A stretch of 64,000 nucleotides of DNA from Methylobacterium sp. CB376 (GTDB taxonomy: Bacteria; Pseudomonadota; Alphaproteobacteria; Rhizobiales; Beijerinckiaceae): NCBI RefSeq assembly GCF_029714205.1, contig NZ_CP121648.1, positions 744,001 to 808,000 on the forward strand. The letters run 5' to 3'. The number at the start of each line of letters is the position of its first letter. Within the stretch, counting starts at the first letter, position 1. This document shows, in pieces, positions 1 through 8,956 of this stretch. The notes beneath the pieces are model-generated. The model made no database searches. It saw nothing but the letters and a program-made list of their open reading frames with translations, and was not told where the DNA came from. Made by a program: the position numbers and the translations under genes.

Positions 1-154
1 CGGTGCCTCGATCCTCTGGAACTCGCCGCTGGGCCCGATCCGCTTCGACTACGCCTACGCCCTCACCCGGGACGAGGGCGTGCTGACGGCGGGCGGCAAG
101 GTCGGCAAGGACCAGCTTCAGGCCTTCCGCTTCTCGGGCGGCTCGCGCTTCTGA
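1..154 (+). CDS. bamA: Outer membrane assembly factor BamA, C-terminal end
   Basis: Only the last 50 codons are present; the gene begins left of the window. The product would be the beta-barrel core of the BAM complex, which inserts outer membrane proteins. The visible end reads like the last strands of an Omp85 barrel: SPLGPIRFDYAYAL, then a final strand closing in FRFSGGSRF with a terminal Phe, the usual outer-membrane C-terminal signature. The downstream lipid A genes support the call, because in alphaproteobacteria bamA normally precedes lpxD. Here about 2.6 kb of other DNA separates them. The assignment rests on the short tail plus context. Confidence 0.78.
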   Translation, partial: GASILWNSPLGPIRFDYAYALTRDEGVLTAGGKVGKDQLQAFRFSGGSRF

Positions 155-215
155 GCCCTCCCGGACGCGGCAGGGCGCCGCCACGGCGGCGCGCCTCGGC
201 AGGGATGATCGATGC

Positions 216-243
216 GGCACCCGTTCCCCCCGGAACGGGTGCC
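216..243 (+). terminator. Strong hairpin after bamA, probable terminator
   Basis: A perfect 12-bp stem, GGCACCCGTTCC against GGAACGGGTGCC, encloses a CCCC loop 62 bp past the bamA stop. No long T run follows, so intrinsic termination is likely but not certain. It would uncouple bamA from the genes to its right. Confidence 0.6.
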
Positions 244-280
244 GTTCCGTTGAATGCCCCACGCCGCCTCGGACCAGCGG

Positions 281-411
281 TCATCCGACATCCGACGGAT
301 TGCTTCGCCATCTCCGATTTCGGCCATGCGGATGTCGTCCGCGCTCAGGCGCCGCGCTCAGGCGCCGCGCGGGCTTGGGATCCGGGACCCGCTTCGATCA
401 AGCGGATCCCG
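281..411. repeat. 131-bp dispersed repeat, copy 1
   Basis: This matches 29730-29860 over the same length without gaps; roughly one base in ten differs. Inside it GCTCAGGCGCCGC occurs twice in direct tandem, and GGGATCCG near 378 pairs with CGGATCCC near 403. No coding capacity is evident. It looks like a small non-autonomous repeat element. Confidence 0.85.
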
Positions 412-495
412 GATCCCTCCTCATGACCGCTGGTTCCGTTCTCGACGTGTCGCCAAGCCCTTTTTGCGCCAGTCCTTTTTCCACCAAGCCTGTCT

Positions 496-516
496 CGCCA
501 CGCCTTCGGCGTGGCG
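496..516 (-). terminator. UUCG-type hairpin downstream of the LysR gene
   Basis: CGCCACGCC and GGCGTGGCG form a perfect 9-bp stem whose closing C-TTC-G resembles a stable UUCG tetraloop. It lies 56 bp beyond the stop of the minus-strand LysR gene. No T tract follows on that strand, so this is only a candidate terminator. Confidence 0.4.
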
Positions 517-571
517 CCGAGAATTCGCGAGGCTCGACGGCCCGCCGCGCCGGCATCCCGGGTCGTCGGGA

Positions 572-1462
572 TCACAGGGCCGGGCCGCCTCGCAGCAGGT
601 GATCCCTGACCGTCACGACGCGCGGCTGGCGAAGCGCGCCCGGGTTCCAGGCCAGGTAGAGGGCGTTGTCCAGCCCCTCGCGGGCGGTCGGCAGCTCGGT
701 CAGCCGCCCCAGCGCCAGCGCCTCGGCGCAGACGTAGTCCGGCAGCACCGTCCATCCCACGCCCGCCACCGCCATGCCGGTCAGGCGGCGCAGGTCGGGC
801 GCCGTCGCGACGGCCTGCAGGTCCGGGAGCCCGTCGAAGACCTGCGCGAAGAAGGGCCGGATCAGCGGCAGGCCCTCGTCGTAGGCGATGCACGGCAGGC
901 CGCGCAGGATGTCGGCCGCGACGATGCGGCCCTTCGCGCGCGCGGCGAGCGCCGGCGCCGCGACCAGCAGCAAGCGCTCGCGGCCCAGTTCGGCGAAGCC
1001 GAGGCCCCTGCCCTCCGGCAGCGAGGCGGTGACGGCCAGATCCGCGTGGCCCTCCCCCAGGGCGGCGTAGATGCGGTCGCGGCCCCCCGTCCCGATGCGC
1101 AGCCGCAGCCCCTGCGCCACCAGCGGCGCCAGCGCCGGCCCGATGCGCGCGGAGAGGTATTCGGCCGGACCGACCAGGTGCACGGTGCCGGAGAGCTGGC
1201 TCGAGCGGGCGCGGGCCGCCGCCATCACCGCGTCGATGCGGTCGAGGGCGGCCGCGACCGAGCGGGCGAGATCGTCGGCCGCCGGCGTCGGGCTCACGCC
1301 GCGCGCCTGCCGGACGAAGAGCGGCCTTCCGAGCTGCCCCTCCAGCGCCGCGACGTGGGCCGAGGCCGCCGGCTGGGTGATGCCGAGTTGCCGCGCCGCG
1401 CGGGTGATCGAGCCGGCGCGGTCGGCGCAGAGGAAGGTGCGCAAGGAGACGAGGTGGCTCAT
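572..1462 (-). CDS. LysR-family transcriptional regulator
   Basis: The 296-residue product has the normal LysR length. Residues 1-60 form the winged helix-turn-helix, with [20 protein letters not shown] as recognition helix region and [12 protein letters not shown] as the wing. The rest matches the periplasmic-binding-like effector domain. It is divergent from the DJ-1/PfpI gene at 1906, the usual arrangement of a LysR regulator and its target, so control of that gene is a reasonable inference. The effector is unknown. The ATG at 1460-1462 was chosen because the HTH begins right after it. Confidence 0.88.
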   Translation of the reverse strand: MSHLVSLRTFLCADRAGSITRAARQLGITQPAASAHVAALEGQLGRPLFVRQARGVSPTPAADDLARSVAAALDRIDAVMAAARARSSQLSGTVHLVGPAEYLSARIGPALAPLVAQGLRLRIGTGGRDRIYAALGEGHADLAVTASLPEGRGLGFAELGRERLLLVAAPALAARAKGRIVAADILRGLPCIAYDEGLPLIRPFFAQVFDGLPDLQAVATAPDLRRLTGMAVAGVGWTVLPDYVCAEALALGRLTELPTAREGLDNALYLAWNPGALRQPRVVTVRDHLLRGGPAL

Positions 1463-1478
1463 CGCCGGAAGCGGGCAT

Positions 1479-1496
1479 GGGAATGTCCCCGTTCCC
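1479..1496. promoter_or_regulatory. Inverted repeat upstream of the LysR gene
   Basis: GGGAA-N8-TTCCC lies 17 bp before the LysR start codon, followed at 1511-1538 by ATGCCTG-N14-CAGGCAT. LysR proteins usually bind interrupted dyads in their own divergent promoter, so either could be the operator. The evidence is symmetry and position only. Confidence 0.35.
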
Positions 1497-1775
1497 TACC
1501 GCGACGGGCGATGCCTGTCCTCTCCCTCGGGCAGGCATGGCCCGGGGGCCGACCCGAGCATGGCGGGGGCCGGTCGCTGGATGGCCCCGCCGCCTCGCCA
1601 GGTGGGCAGCCCGCCACGCGGCAGCGGCCTGCGGGTGACCCCGCGGAGCGGTCATCTCGATAGGCGCGACGAGCGCGACCGGATGGCCGCGAAGCGGTCG
1701 GCGCGACGGGTCGGCGCTGGGGGAGCCATCGGATCTCTGATCGGTCCTCCCACGAGGAGTGATTTCCGCCGCCGA

Positions 1776-1895
1776 GTCCGGCTTGGCAAGGTCCGGCTTG
1801 GCAAGGTCCGGCTTGGCAAGGTCCGGCGCGGCAAGGCCCGGTCCGGCAAGGTCCGGTCCGGCAAGGTCCGGCTTGGCAAGGTCCGGCTTGGCAAG
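1776..1895 (+). repeat. Minisatellite of eight 15-bp units
   Basis: Eight contiguous 15-bp units follow the consensus GTCCGGCTTGGCAAG. Units 4-6 vary in the middle (GGCGCG or GGTCCG) while the GGCAAG end stays constant. The last unit supplies the AAG of the AAGGAG Shine-Dalgarno sequence of the next gene. The array is open in several frames, which gives spurious repetitive peptides; these were not called. It has no spacers, so it is not a CRISPR array. Confidence 0.93.
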
Positions 1896-1905
1896 GAGCA
1901 CGCAC

Positions 1906-2601
1906 ATGGCCCGTTTCAGCATCCTGATGATCGCCACCTCGGCCGCGACGATGGGCGATCCGGCGAAGCCGACCGGCGTCTGGTTCGAGGAACTGGCGAC
2001 GCCCTATTGCGCGTTCGTGGACGCGGGCGCGGCGGTGACGCTGGCGTCGATCGCCGGCGGACCGGTCCCGATCGATCCGCGCTCGGTCAAGCCGAAGGGC
2101 GAGAACGAGGCCGCCGTCGAGCGCTTCCTCGGCGATGCGGCGGCCTCGAAGGCGCTCGCCGAGACGCCTGCCATCGCGGCGATCGACGCCGAGGCCGACG
2201 ACGCGGTGTTCCTGCCCGGCGGCCACGGCACCATGGTCGACCTGCCGGAGAGCGCGGCCCTGGCCGCGCTGCTCGGCAAGGCGTGGGCGCAGGGCAAGGT
2301 GGTCGCCGCCGTCTGCCACGGGCCGGCGGGGCTGGTGAACGCCAAGGCCGAGACCGGCGCGCCGCTGGTGCAGGGCCGCCGCGTGACCGGCTTCACCGAC
2401 AGCGAGGAGCGCGCCGTGGGCCTCGACGCGGCCGTCCCGTTCCTCGTCGAAACGCGGCTGCGCGAGCTCGGCGGGGTCTACGAGCGCGCGGCCGATTTCC
2501 ACCCCTTCGCGGTGGCGGACGGCCGGCTCGTGACGGGCCAGAACCCGGCCTCCTCGGCGCTCACCGCCAGGCTGGTCCTCGACGCGCTCGCCGCGCGCTG
2601 A
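1906..2601 (+). CDS. DJ-1/PfpI (Hsp31-like) class I glutamine amidotransferase domain protein
   Basis: The 231-residue protein has the DJ-1/PfpI fold. The nucleophile elbow is [10 protein letters not shown], with Cys137 and His138; [10 protein letters not shown] near 104-113 and an acidic residue near Glu29 complete the Hsp31/HchA-like site. Members are chaperones, glyoxalase III or protein deglycases; sequence alone does not decide which. The ATG at 1906 was chosen because AAGGAG at 1893-1898 is correctly spaced and translation further upstream would only read the minisatellite. It is divergent from a LysR regulator and ends before a strong terminator, so it is probably monocistronic. Confidence 0.85.
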   Translation: MARFSILMIATSAATMGDPAKPTGVWFEELATPYCAFVDAGAAVTLASIAGGPVPIDPRSVKPKGENEAAVERFLGDAAASKALAETPAIAAIDAEADDAVFLPGGHGTMVDLPESAALAALLGKAWAQGKVVAAVCHGPAGLVNAKAETGAPLVQGRRVTGFTDSEERAVGLDAAVPFLVETRLRELGGVYERAADFHPFAVADGRLVTGQNPASSALTARLVLDALAAR

Positions 2602-2676
2602 CCCGCGACGCCCCCGGCGGGACGAGGGAGTCGCCCGCCTCCCGGCCCCGGGGCCCGCCTCCCCGCATCCTCCCGG

Positions 2677-2704
2677 GCCGGCTCCGCGCGGAGCCGGCCT
2701 TTTT
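2677..2704 (+). terminator. Rho-independent terminator after the DJ-1/PfpI gene
   Basis: A perfect 22-bp palindrome, GCCGGCTCCGC followed by GCGGAGCCGGC, is followed by C and TTTTT. This is the clearest intrinsic terminator in the window and isolates the inserted gene from lpxD. Confidence 0.85.
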
Positions 2705-2789
2705 CGTTTGTGCCGCCCGGCGCGACCCGCTAGGGCGGGCCTCCGTCGCGGTGCCGTCCGGCCCGCCGGTCCTGCCGCGAGCGCCGAGC

Positions 2790-3848
2790 ATGTCCGACCC
2801 GGTCTTCTTCCCCTTCGCCGGCCCGATCTCCCTGGGCGAGGTCGCGGCGCTGGCCGGGGCCGCCCTGCCGGCCGGCCTCGACGGCACCCTCGCGGTCGCG
2901 GGCGCCGCTCCCCTGGAGAGCGCCGGGCCGGACGACCTCGCCTACATGGACAATGCCAAGTACGCGGAGGCGCTCGGCCGCACCCGGGCGCGGGCCTGCC
3001 TGGTCTCGCCGCGCTTCGCCGCCCGGGTGCCGGAGGGCACGGCCGCGCTGGTGACGCCCCAGCCCTACCGGGGCTTCGCCCAGGTGCTGGCGCGGCTCTT
3101 CCCGAGCGCCGCGCGGCCGGGCTCGCTGTTCGGCGCCACCGGCGTCTCGCCGGGCTCCTTCGTGCATCCGGAGGCGCGGCTCGAACCCGGCGTGGTCGTC
3201 GATCCCGGGGTGGTGATCGGCCCCGGGGCGGAGATCGGCAGCGGGACCGTGCTGGCGGCCGGGGCGGTGGTCGGGCCGGGCACCCGGATCGGGCGCGGCT
3301 GCGCCATCGGGCCGGGCGCCTCGCTGCTCCACGCGCTGGTCGGCAACCGGGTCATCGTCCACGGCGGCGCCCGCATCGGCCAGGACGGGTTCGGCTTCGC
3401 CATGGGGGCGGGCGGGCACCTCAAGGTGCCGCAGGTCGGCCGGGTCATCATCCAGGACGACGTCGAGATCGGCGCCAACACCACGATCGACCGCGGCGCC
3501 AGCCGCGACACGATCGTCGGCGAGGGCACCAAGATCGACAACCTCGTGCAGATCGCCCACAACGTGGTGATCGGCCGCCACTGCGTGATCGTGGCCCAGG
3601 TCGGCATCTCGGGCTCGACCACCCTCGAGGATTACGTGGTGCTGGGCGGCCAGGTCGGCGTCGTCGGGCACCTGCGGATCGGCATGGGCGCGCAGATCGC
3701 CGGCTCCAGCAACATCAACAAGGACGTGCCGCCGGGCGCCCGCTGGGGCGGGACCCCGGCCAAGCCGGTGCGCGAGTGGTTCCGCGAGATGACGACGCTC
3801 AAGCGGCTCGCCGCGCGCGAGCGCGGGCCGGAGGACACGGACGGCTAG
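2790..3848 (+). CDS. lpxD: UDP-3-O-acylglucosamine N-acyltransferase LpxD
   Basis: LpxD adds the second hydroxyacyl chain to UDP-3-O-acylglucosamine, the third step of lipid A synthesis, in the cytoplasm. The 352-residue protein has an N-terminal uridine-binding domain (about 1-110) and then a left-handed beta-helix of hexapeptide repeats such as [18 protein letters not shown]. The catalytic His lies in [14 protein letters not shown]-terminal helical extension ends at GPEDTDG. It starts the run lpxD-fabZ-lpxA-lpxI-lpxB. The ATG at 2790 places the N-terminal domain correctly. The nearest upstream promoter must lie after the 2677-2704 terminator or within it. Confidence 0.96.
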   Translation: MSDPVFFPFAGPISLGEVAALAGAALPAGLDGTLAVAGAAPLESAGPDDLAYMDNAKYAEALGRTRARACLVSPRFAARVPEGTAALVTPQPYRGFAQVLARLFPSAARPGSLFGATGVSPGSFVHPEARLEPGVVVDPGVVIGPGAEIGSGTVLAAGAVVGPGTRIGRGCAIGPGASLLHALVGNRVIVHGGARIGQDGFGFAMGAGGHLKVPQVGRVIIQDDVEIGANTTIDRGASRDTIVGEGTKIDNLVQIAHNVVIGRHCVIVAQVGISGSTTLEDYVVLGGQVGVVGHLRIGMGAQIAGSSNINKDVPPGARWGGTPAKPVREWFREMTTLKRLAARERGPEDTDG

Positions 3849-3957
3849 TTCCGCCCCCATACGGCCGCAAAGTCCTTGCATCGGCGGTCGCTTCCTCGCC
3901 ATTGACGAGGCCCGTCCTCGGCCCGCCGGCCGATCCCGACCATCCTTGAGGCCGCGC

Positions 3958-4455
3958 ATGGAGCCCGACGCGAAGTCCCCGACACCCGGCACGACCGAGA
4001 CGCCCCGCGAATTGGCAACGGCCGACATCCTGCGGGTGATGGAGCTCCTGCCCCACCGCTACCCGTTCCTGCTCGTCGACAGGATCGTCGAGATCGACGG
4101 CGACTCCAGCTGCATCGGCATCAAGAACGTCACCATCAACGAGCCGCAATTCACCGGCCACTTTCCCAAGGTCCCGGTCTTCCCCGGCGTGCTGCTGGTC
4201 GAGGGCATGGCCCAGACGGCGGGCGCCATCTGCTGCGCCCACACGCTCACCCGGGACACGCGGCCGAGCCGGGTCTACCTGATGACGATCGACAAGGTGA
4301 AGTTCCGCAAGCCCGTCGTGCCCGGCGACACCGTCGAGTACCACATGAGGAAGCTGACGAACCGCCGCACCATGTGGTGGTTCCGGGGCGAGGCGAAGGT
4401 CGCGGGCACGCTGGTGGCGGAGGCCGAGATCGGCGCCATGCTGGTGACCGAATGA
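3958..4455 (+). CDS. fabZ: 3-hydroxyacyl-ACP dehydratase FabZ
   Basis: FabZ dehydrates beta-hydroxyacyl-ACP to trans-2-enoyl-ACP in fatty acid elongation and competes with LpxA and LpxD for hydroxyacyl-ACP. The 165-residue hot-dog protein has [13 protein letters not shown], the active-site His in FTGHFP and the active-site Glu in [15 protein letters not shown] four codons earlier is in frame, but the ATG at 3958 is preferred because GAGG lies just ahead of it. The stop overlaps the lpxA start (ATGA), so the two are translationally coupled. Confidence 0.96.
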   Translation: MEPDAKSPTPGTTETPRELATADILRVMELLPHRYPFLLVDRIVEIDGDSSCIGIKNVTINEPQFTGHFPKVPVFPGVLLVEGMAQTAGAICCAHTLTRDTRPSRVYLMTIDKVKFRKPVVPGDTVEYHMRKLTNRRTMWWFRGEAKVAGTLVAEAEIGAMLVTE

Positions 4456-5279
4456 GCGCCGGCGGCTCCCCGGGCGAGGCGCGCATCCACCCGAGCGCCG
4501 TGGTCGAGGACGGCGCGGTGCTCGGCGAGGGCGTGCGCGTCGGTCCCTTCTGCCATGTCGGGCCGGAGGTGCGGCTCGGCGACGGGGTCGAGCTCGTGAG
4601 CCACGCGGTGGTGGCGGGCCGCACCAGCGTGGGCGCCCGCACGCGGATCTTCCCCTTCGCGTCGATCGGCCACCCGCCGCAGGACCTGAAGTACCGCGGC
4701 GAGCCCTCGAGCCTCACGATCGGGGCCGATTGCCTGATCCGCGAGGGCGTGACGATGAATCCCGGCACGGCCGGCGGCGGCCTGGAGACGGTCGTCGGCG
4801 ACCGCTGCGCCTTCCTGGCCAACAGCCATGTCGGGCACGATTGCCGGATCGGCGACAACGTCGTGTTCTCGAACAACGTGATGCTCGCCGGCCACTGCAC
4901 GGTGGGGGATTTCGCCATCCTGGGCGGCGGGGCGGCGGTGATCCAGTTCGCGCGGGTCGGCCCGCACGCCTTCGTGGGCGGCCTCTCGGGGCTGGAGAAC
5001 GACCTCATCCCCTACGGGATGGCGCTGGGCAACCGGGCCTACCTCTCGGGCCTCAACATCATCGGCCTGCAGCGCCGGGGCTTCTCGCGGGAGGACATCC
5101 ACGCGCTGCGGCGCGCCTACCGGCTGCTCTTCGCGCAGGAGGGCACGCTGATGGAGCGCGTCGAGGACGTGGCGGCGGAGTTCGAGACGCACCCGATCGT
5201 GCAGGAGATCCTCGCCTTCCTGCGCGAGGGCGGCAAGCGCTCGGTCTGCATGCCGCGCGAGACGCCGGGACCGGCCTGA
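4452..5279 (+). CDS. lpxA: UDP-N-acetylglucosamine acyltransferase LpxA
   Basis: LpxA catalyses the first step of lipid A synthesis, transferring R-3-hydroxyacyl from ACP to UDP-GlcNAc. The 275-residue protein has an N-terminal hexapeptide beta-helix ([16 protein letters not shown] onward), the catalytic His in [11 protein letters not shown], the conserved [19 protein letters not shown] segment and a C-terminal helical domain. The start codon overlaps the fabZ stop by four bases, and lpxI follows after 8 bp. Confidence 0.97.
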   Translation: MSAGGSPGEARIHPSAVVEDGAVLGEGVRVGPFCHVGPEVRLGDGVELVSHAVVAGRTSVGARTRIFPFASIGHPPQDLKYRGEPSSLTIGADCLIREGVTMNPGTAGGGLETVVGDRCAFLANSHVGHDCRIGDNVVFSNNVMLAGHCTVGDFAILGGGAAVIQFARVGPHAFVGGLSGLENDLIPYGMALGNRAYLSGLNIIGLQRRGFSREDIHALRRAYRLLFAQEGTLMERVEDVAAEFETHPIVQEILAFLREGGKRSVCMPRETPGPA

Positions 5280-5287
5280 GGCGCGCC

Positions 5288-6130
5288 ATGGCGGGCGGCA
5301 CCGTGGCGATCGTGGCGGGCGCGGGACGGCTCCCGCTCCTCGTCGCCTCGGCCCTCGACGCGGCGGGGCGCCCCTTCCGGATCCTGGCGATCCGCGGCTT
5401 CGCCGACCCGGCGACCCGGCGCCGCGCCCACGCCACCGTCGACCTCCTCGACGTGCGCGGCGCGCTGGCGCGCCTCGACGCGTGGCGGCCCTCGGGCGTG
5501 ACCCTGGCGGGCGCGGTGTCCCGGCCGAGCCCGGCGGCCCTCCTCAACACGCTCGCGGCCCTGCGCAACCGGGACGAGCTGCGCTCCCTGGCGCAGGGGG
5601 GCGACGACCACCTGCTGCGCGGCGTGCTGGCGCTGCTGGAGGAGCACGGGCACCGCATCCTCGGCGTGCACGAACTCGCCCCCGGGTTGATGGCCCCGCC
5701 CGGCCCGCTCGGGGCGCGCCGGCCGGACGCCGCCGCCGAGATCTCGGTCGCGACCGGCCGGGCGCTGCTCGCGAGCCTCGCCGCCCACGATGTCGGGCAG
5801 GCGGCCGCGGTGGCGGGCCGGCGCGTGCTGGCGGTCGAGGGGCCGGAGGGCACCGACCGGATGCTCGCCCGCGTCCGCGGCCTCGCGCGGCGCCCCCTCG
5901 GCCTCGGGCGCCCTCCCGCGGGCCTTGTCCTGGTCAAGCTCGCCAAGAGCGGGCAGGACCTGCGGGTCGACTTGCCGGCGGTGGGCCCGCGCACGGTGCG
6001 GGCGGCGGCGGCGGCCGGCTGCGCCGGGATCGCGGTCGGCGCCGGCGACACGCTGATCCTCGACCGCGGCGAGACCGCCGCCCTCGCCGACGCGCTCGGC
6101 CTGTTCCTGATCGGCCTGGAGGCGGCGTGA
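5288..6130 (+). CDS. lpxI: UDP-2,3-diacylglucosamine pyrophosphatase LpxI
   Basis: LpxI hydrolyses UDP-2,3-diacylglucosamine to lipid X and UMP. It replaces LpxH in many alphaproteobacteria, and no lpxH is present here. The 280-residue protein has the family N terminus VAIVAGAGRLPLLVASAL and a C-terminal domain with GTDRMLARV, PAGLVLVKLAKSGQDLRVDLPAVGP and AGCAGIAVGAGDTLILDR. It was formerly DUF1009. Its place between lpxA and lpxB agrees with the step it catalyses. Confidence 0.94.
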   Translation: MAGGTVAIVAGAGRLPLLVASALDAAGRPFRILAIRGFADPATRRRAHATVDLLDVRGALARLDAWRPSGVTLAGAVSRPSPAALLNTLAALRNRDELRSLAQGGDDHLLRGVLALLEEHGHRILGVHELAPGLMAPPGPLGARRPDAAAEISVATGRALLASLAAHDVGQAAAVAGRRVLAVEGPEGTDRMLARVRGLARRPLGLGRPPAGLVLVKLAKSGQDLRVDLPAVGPRTVRAAAAAGCAGIAVGAGDTLILDRGETAALADALGLFLIGLEAA

Positions 6131-7293
6131 CGCGATCCCTGCGAATCTGGCTCGTCGCGGGCGAGGAATCCGGCGACCAGCTCGGCGCCAAGCTGATCCG
6201 GGCGCTGCGCGCGGCCGCGCCCGGGCCGCTCGCCCTCGCGGGGGTCGGGGGCGACGCCATGGCGGCGGAGGGCATGCCCTCCCTCTTCCCCCTGGAGGAC
6301 GTCGCGGTGATCGGCTACCTCGCCGTGGCGGCGCGGATCCGGCTGCTGATGCGGCGCATCCGCGAGACGGTGCGGGCCTGCGTGGCGGCGCGGCCCGACG
6401 TGCTCGTCATCATCGACAGCCCGGGCTTCACCCACGCGGTGGCGAGCCGGGTGCGGCGCCGGCTGCCGGAGCTCGCCGTCGTCGATTACGTGAGCCCGAG
6501 CGTCTGGGCGTGGCGGCCCTGGCGGGCCAGGACCATGCGCGCCTACGTCGATCACGTGCTGGCGCTGCTGCCCTTCGAGCCGGAGGCGCATCGCCGCCTC
6601 GGCGGCCCGGCCTGCACCTATGTGGGCCACCCGCTGATCGAGCGCCTCGCGGAGCTGCGCCCGGACGAGGCCGAGGCGGCCGCGCGCGGGGCCGAGGAGC
6701 CGGTCCTCGCCGTGCTGCCGGGGTCGCGCCGCTCCGAGATCGAGCGGCTGATGCCGGTCTTCGGGGCGACCCTGGGGCGGCTGCGGGCGCAGGGGGCGCG
6801 CTTCCGGGTCGAATTGCCGGCGGTGGCGCGCCACCGCGCCCTGATCGAGGCGCGGGCCGCCGCCTGGCCGGTGACGCCGCGCCTCGTGGCGGGCGAGGCC
6901 GACAAGCACGCCACCTTCCGCCGGGCGCGGGCGGCCCTGGCGGCCTCGGGCACGGTCACCCTCGAACTGGCGCTCGCGGGCGTGCCGATGGTGGTGGCCT
7001 ACCGGGTTCCGAAGATCGAGGAGGTGATCGTCCGCCGCCTGATCCAGGTGCCGACGATCGTGCTGCCGAACCTGATCCTCGGCGAGAACGCCATCCCCGA
7101 GCTGATCCAGGGCGATTGCCGGGCGGAGCGCCTCGCGGAGGCGCTGGGGCCGCTGCTCGCGGGCGGGCCGGCCCGGGAGGCGCAGGACCGGGCCCTGCGC
7201 CGCCTCGACGCCGCCATGCGGCTGCCGGACGGGGACGACCCGAGCCGCTCGGCCGCCCGGATCGTGCTGGCGGCGGCGCGCGGGCCGGCGTGA
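6127..7293 (+). CDS. lpxB: Lipid A disaccharide synthase LpxB
   Basis: LpxB condenses lipid X with UDP-2,3-diacylglucosamine into the tetra-acyl disaccharide at the inner membrane face. The 388-residue GT19 protein shows the N-terminal IWLVAGEESGDQLGAKLI, VGGDAMAAEGM, YVSPSVWAWRPWRARTM, VLPGSRRSEIERLMP and TLELALAGVPMVVAYRVP. The GTG start overlaps the lpxI stop (GTGA). It is the last gene of the lipid A run and converges on gltA with a hairpin between them. Confidence 0.96.
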   Translation: MTRSLRIWLVAGEESGDQLGAKLIRALRAAAPGPLALAGVGGDAMAAEGMPSLFPLEDVAVIGYLAVAARIRLLMRRIRETVRACVAARPDVLVIIDSPGFTHAVASRVRRRLPELAVVDYVSPSVWAWRPWRARTMRAYVDHVLALLPFEPEAHRRLGGPACTYVGHPLIERLAELRPDEAEAAARGAEEPVLAVLPGSRRSEIERLMPVFGATLGRLRAQGARFRVELPAVARHRALIEARAAAWPVTPRLVAGEADKHATFRRARAALAASGTVTLELALAGVPMVVAYRVPKIEEVIVRRLIQVPTIVLPNLILGENAIPELIQGDCRAERLAEALGPLLAGGPAREAQDRALRRLDAAMRLPDGDDPSRSAARIVLAAARGPA

Positions 7294-7307
7294 GGGTCCC
7301 GCGCCCC

Positions 7308-7333
7308 GCCGGGCGGGTCGCGGCCCGCCCGGC
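7308..7333. terminator. Hairpin between lpxB and gltA
   Basis: GCCGGGCGGG and CCCGCCCGGC form a perfect 10-bp stem with a 6-nt loop between convergent genes. It could stop transcription from both sides. There is no T tract. Confidence 0.5.
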
Positions 7334-7348
7334 AGGAGTGCGCCGCGC

Positions 7349-8641
7349 TCAGCCGCGCTGCGAGATCGACACGTATTCGCGCTTGGGCGGCCCGACATAG
7401 AGCTGGCGCGGGCGGCCGATCTTCTGCGAGGGATCCTCGATCATCTCGGCCCATTGCGCGATCCAGCCCACCGTGCGGGCCAGGGCGAACAGCACCGTGA
7501 ACATCGAGGTCGGGAAGCCCATCGCCTTCAGGGTGATGCCCGAGTAGAAGTCGATGTTCGGATACAGCTTCTTCTCGATGAAGTACTCGTCCTTGAGCGC
7601 GATCTGCTCCAGCTCGACCGCCACGTCGAGCAGCGGGTCGTCCTTGATGCCGAGCTCGGCCAGCACCTCGTGGGTGGTCTTGGCCATGATGCGGGCGCGC
7701 GGGTCGTAGTTCTTGTAGACCCGGTGACCGAAACCCATCAGGCGGAACGGGTCGTTCTTGTCCTTGGCCTTGGCGATGTATTCCGGGATGCGCTCGGGCC
7801 GGCCGATCTCCTCCAGCATCTTGAGCGCCGCCTCGTTGGCGCCGCCATGGGCCGGACCCCACAGGCAGGCGATGCCGGCCGCGATGCAGGCGAAGGGGTT
7901 GGCGCCCGAGGAGCCGGCCAGCCGCACCGTCGAGGTCGAGGCGTTCTGCTCGTGATCCGCGTGCAGGATGAAGATGCGGTCGAGGGCGCGCGCCATCACC
8001 GGGTTGGCGTGGTACTCCTCGCACGGCACCGCGAAGCACATCCGCAGGAAGTTCGACGTGTAATCGAGCTCGTTCTTCGGATACACGAAGGGCTGGCCGA
8101 TGGAGTACTTGTAGGCCATGGCCGCCAGGGTCGGCATCTTGGCGATCATGCGCATGGAGGCGATCATGCGCTGCTTCTCGTCCGAGATGTCGGTCGAGTC
8201 GTGGTAGAAGGCCGAGAGGGCGCCGACGCAGGCCACCATGATGGCCATCGGGTGCGCGTCGCGGCGGAAGCCCTGGAAGAAGCGGTTCATCTGGTCATGC
8301 ACCATGGTGTGGCGCGTGACCCGGTAGTCGAAATCGGCCTTCTGGGCCGCGGTCGGCAACTCGCCAAACAGCAGGAGATAGCAGGTCTCCAGGAAGTCGC
8401 CGTGCTCGGCGAGCTGCTCGATCGGGTAGCCGCGATAGAGGAGGATGCCCTCGTCGCCGTCGATGTAGGTGATCTTCGACTCGCACGAGGCCGTGGAGGT
8501 GAAGCCCGGGTCGTAGGTGAACATCCCGGTCTGGCCGTAGAGCTTGCCGATGTCGAGGACGCTCGGTCCGATCGTGCCGTCCTTCTGCGGCAGCTCCACC
8601 TGGCGGCCGTTCACCGTGAGGGTGCTGTGGGGGAAGCTCAT
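7349..8641 (-). CDS. gltA: Citrate synthase
   Basis: This type II (hexameric, Gram-negative) citrate synthase condenses acetyl-CoA with oxaloacetate at the entry of the TCA cycle. It has 430 residues, the family length. Catalytic and binding motifs are [27 protein letters not shown] and [16 protein letters not shown], with the catalytic Asp in PNIDFYSG. The N-terminal beta domain (about 1-60) is typical of NADH-regulated forms. gltA next to the lipid A genes is a known alphaproteobacterial arrangement. Confidence 0.97.
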   Translation of the reverse strand: MSFPHSTLTVNGRQVELPQKDGTIGPSVLDIGKLYGQTGMFTYDPGFTSTASCESKITYIDGDEGILLYRGYPIEQLAEHGDFLETCYLLLFGELPTAAQKADFDYRVTRHTMVHDQMNRFFQGFRRDAHPMAIMVACVGALSAFYHDSTDISDEKQRMIASMRMIAKMPTLAAMAYKYSIGQPFVYPKNELDYTSNFLRMCFAVPCEEYHANPVMARALDRIFILHADHEQNASTSTVRLAGSSGANPFACIAAGIACLWGPAHGGANEAALKMLEEIGRPERIPEYIAKAKDKNDPFRLMGFGHRVYKNYDPRARIMAKTTHEVLAELGIKDDPLLDVAVELEQIALKDEYFIEKKLYPNIDFYSGITLKAMGFPTSMFTVLFALARTVGWIAQWAEMIEDPSQKIGRPRQLYVGPPKREYVSISQRG

Positions 8642-8911
8642 GGGGTTTTGGACCCTTTCATCAACGGAATGAGCGTCGGGGCACGGGCCGCGGGACCGGC
8701 GCGGTTCGCGGGCGCGGGCGAGGCGGCGGGAACTTTGCTGCAGGTGCTCACTCGCCGACCGGGTTAGCGGATCGACGCAGCGTCTTCAACTGGACCGCCC
8801 GAACCGAGTGACAAAATTCACGCGCTGTTCATAAACTCCGCGAGCCCGGGCCGGGCGCCGTTGCCTGGGTCGGGACCGCGCCCGATTCGGGGCGCGGCGC
8901 ACTGGCATGCC

Positions 8912-8955
8912 AAAACCGGCAGGCCAAGCAGGAAAAACCGGCAGGCCAAGCAGGA
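8912..8955. repeat. Tandem duplication of a 22-bp unit at the gltX 3' end
   Basis: Two exact copies of a 22-bp unit containing CCGGCAGGCCAAGCAGG abut the gltX stop codon. The GGCCAAG core resembles the other short tandem repeats in the window. Confidence 0.85.
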
Positions 8956-8956
8956 A

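Larger units (their letters stand above)
155..571. other. Intergenic region between bamA and the LysR gene
   Basis: This 417-bp stretch has no convincing gene. It holds the bamA hairpin (216-243), one copy of a 131-bp dispersed repeat (281-411) and a second hairpin (496-516). Short open frames here follow the repeat and have no recognisable product. Confidence 0.7.

Noticed and set aside
1776..1895. CRISPR-like repeated array
   Set aside because: The units are contiguous with no unique spacers, are only 15 bp long and have no cas genes nearby.
345..1937. Minus-strand frame ending in GIRLIEAGPGSQ-type peptide, which recurs in annotated hypothetical proteins
   Set aside because: The peptide is a translation of the 131-bp dispersed repeat and antisense DNA, not a gene.
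1071..3848. Continuous open frame joining the antisense of the LysR gene, the DJ-1 region and lpxD
   Set aside because: Only its last 352 codons match a family (LpxD). A terminator and intergenic sequence interrupt the rest.
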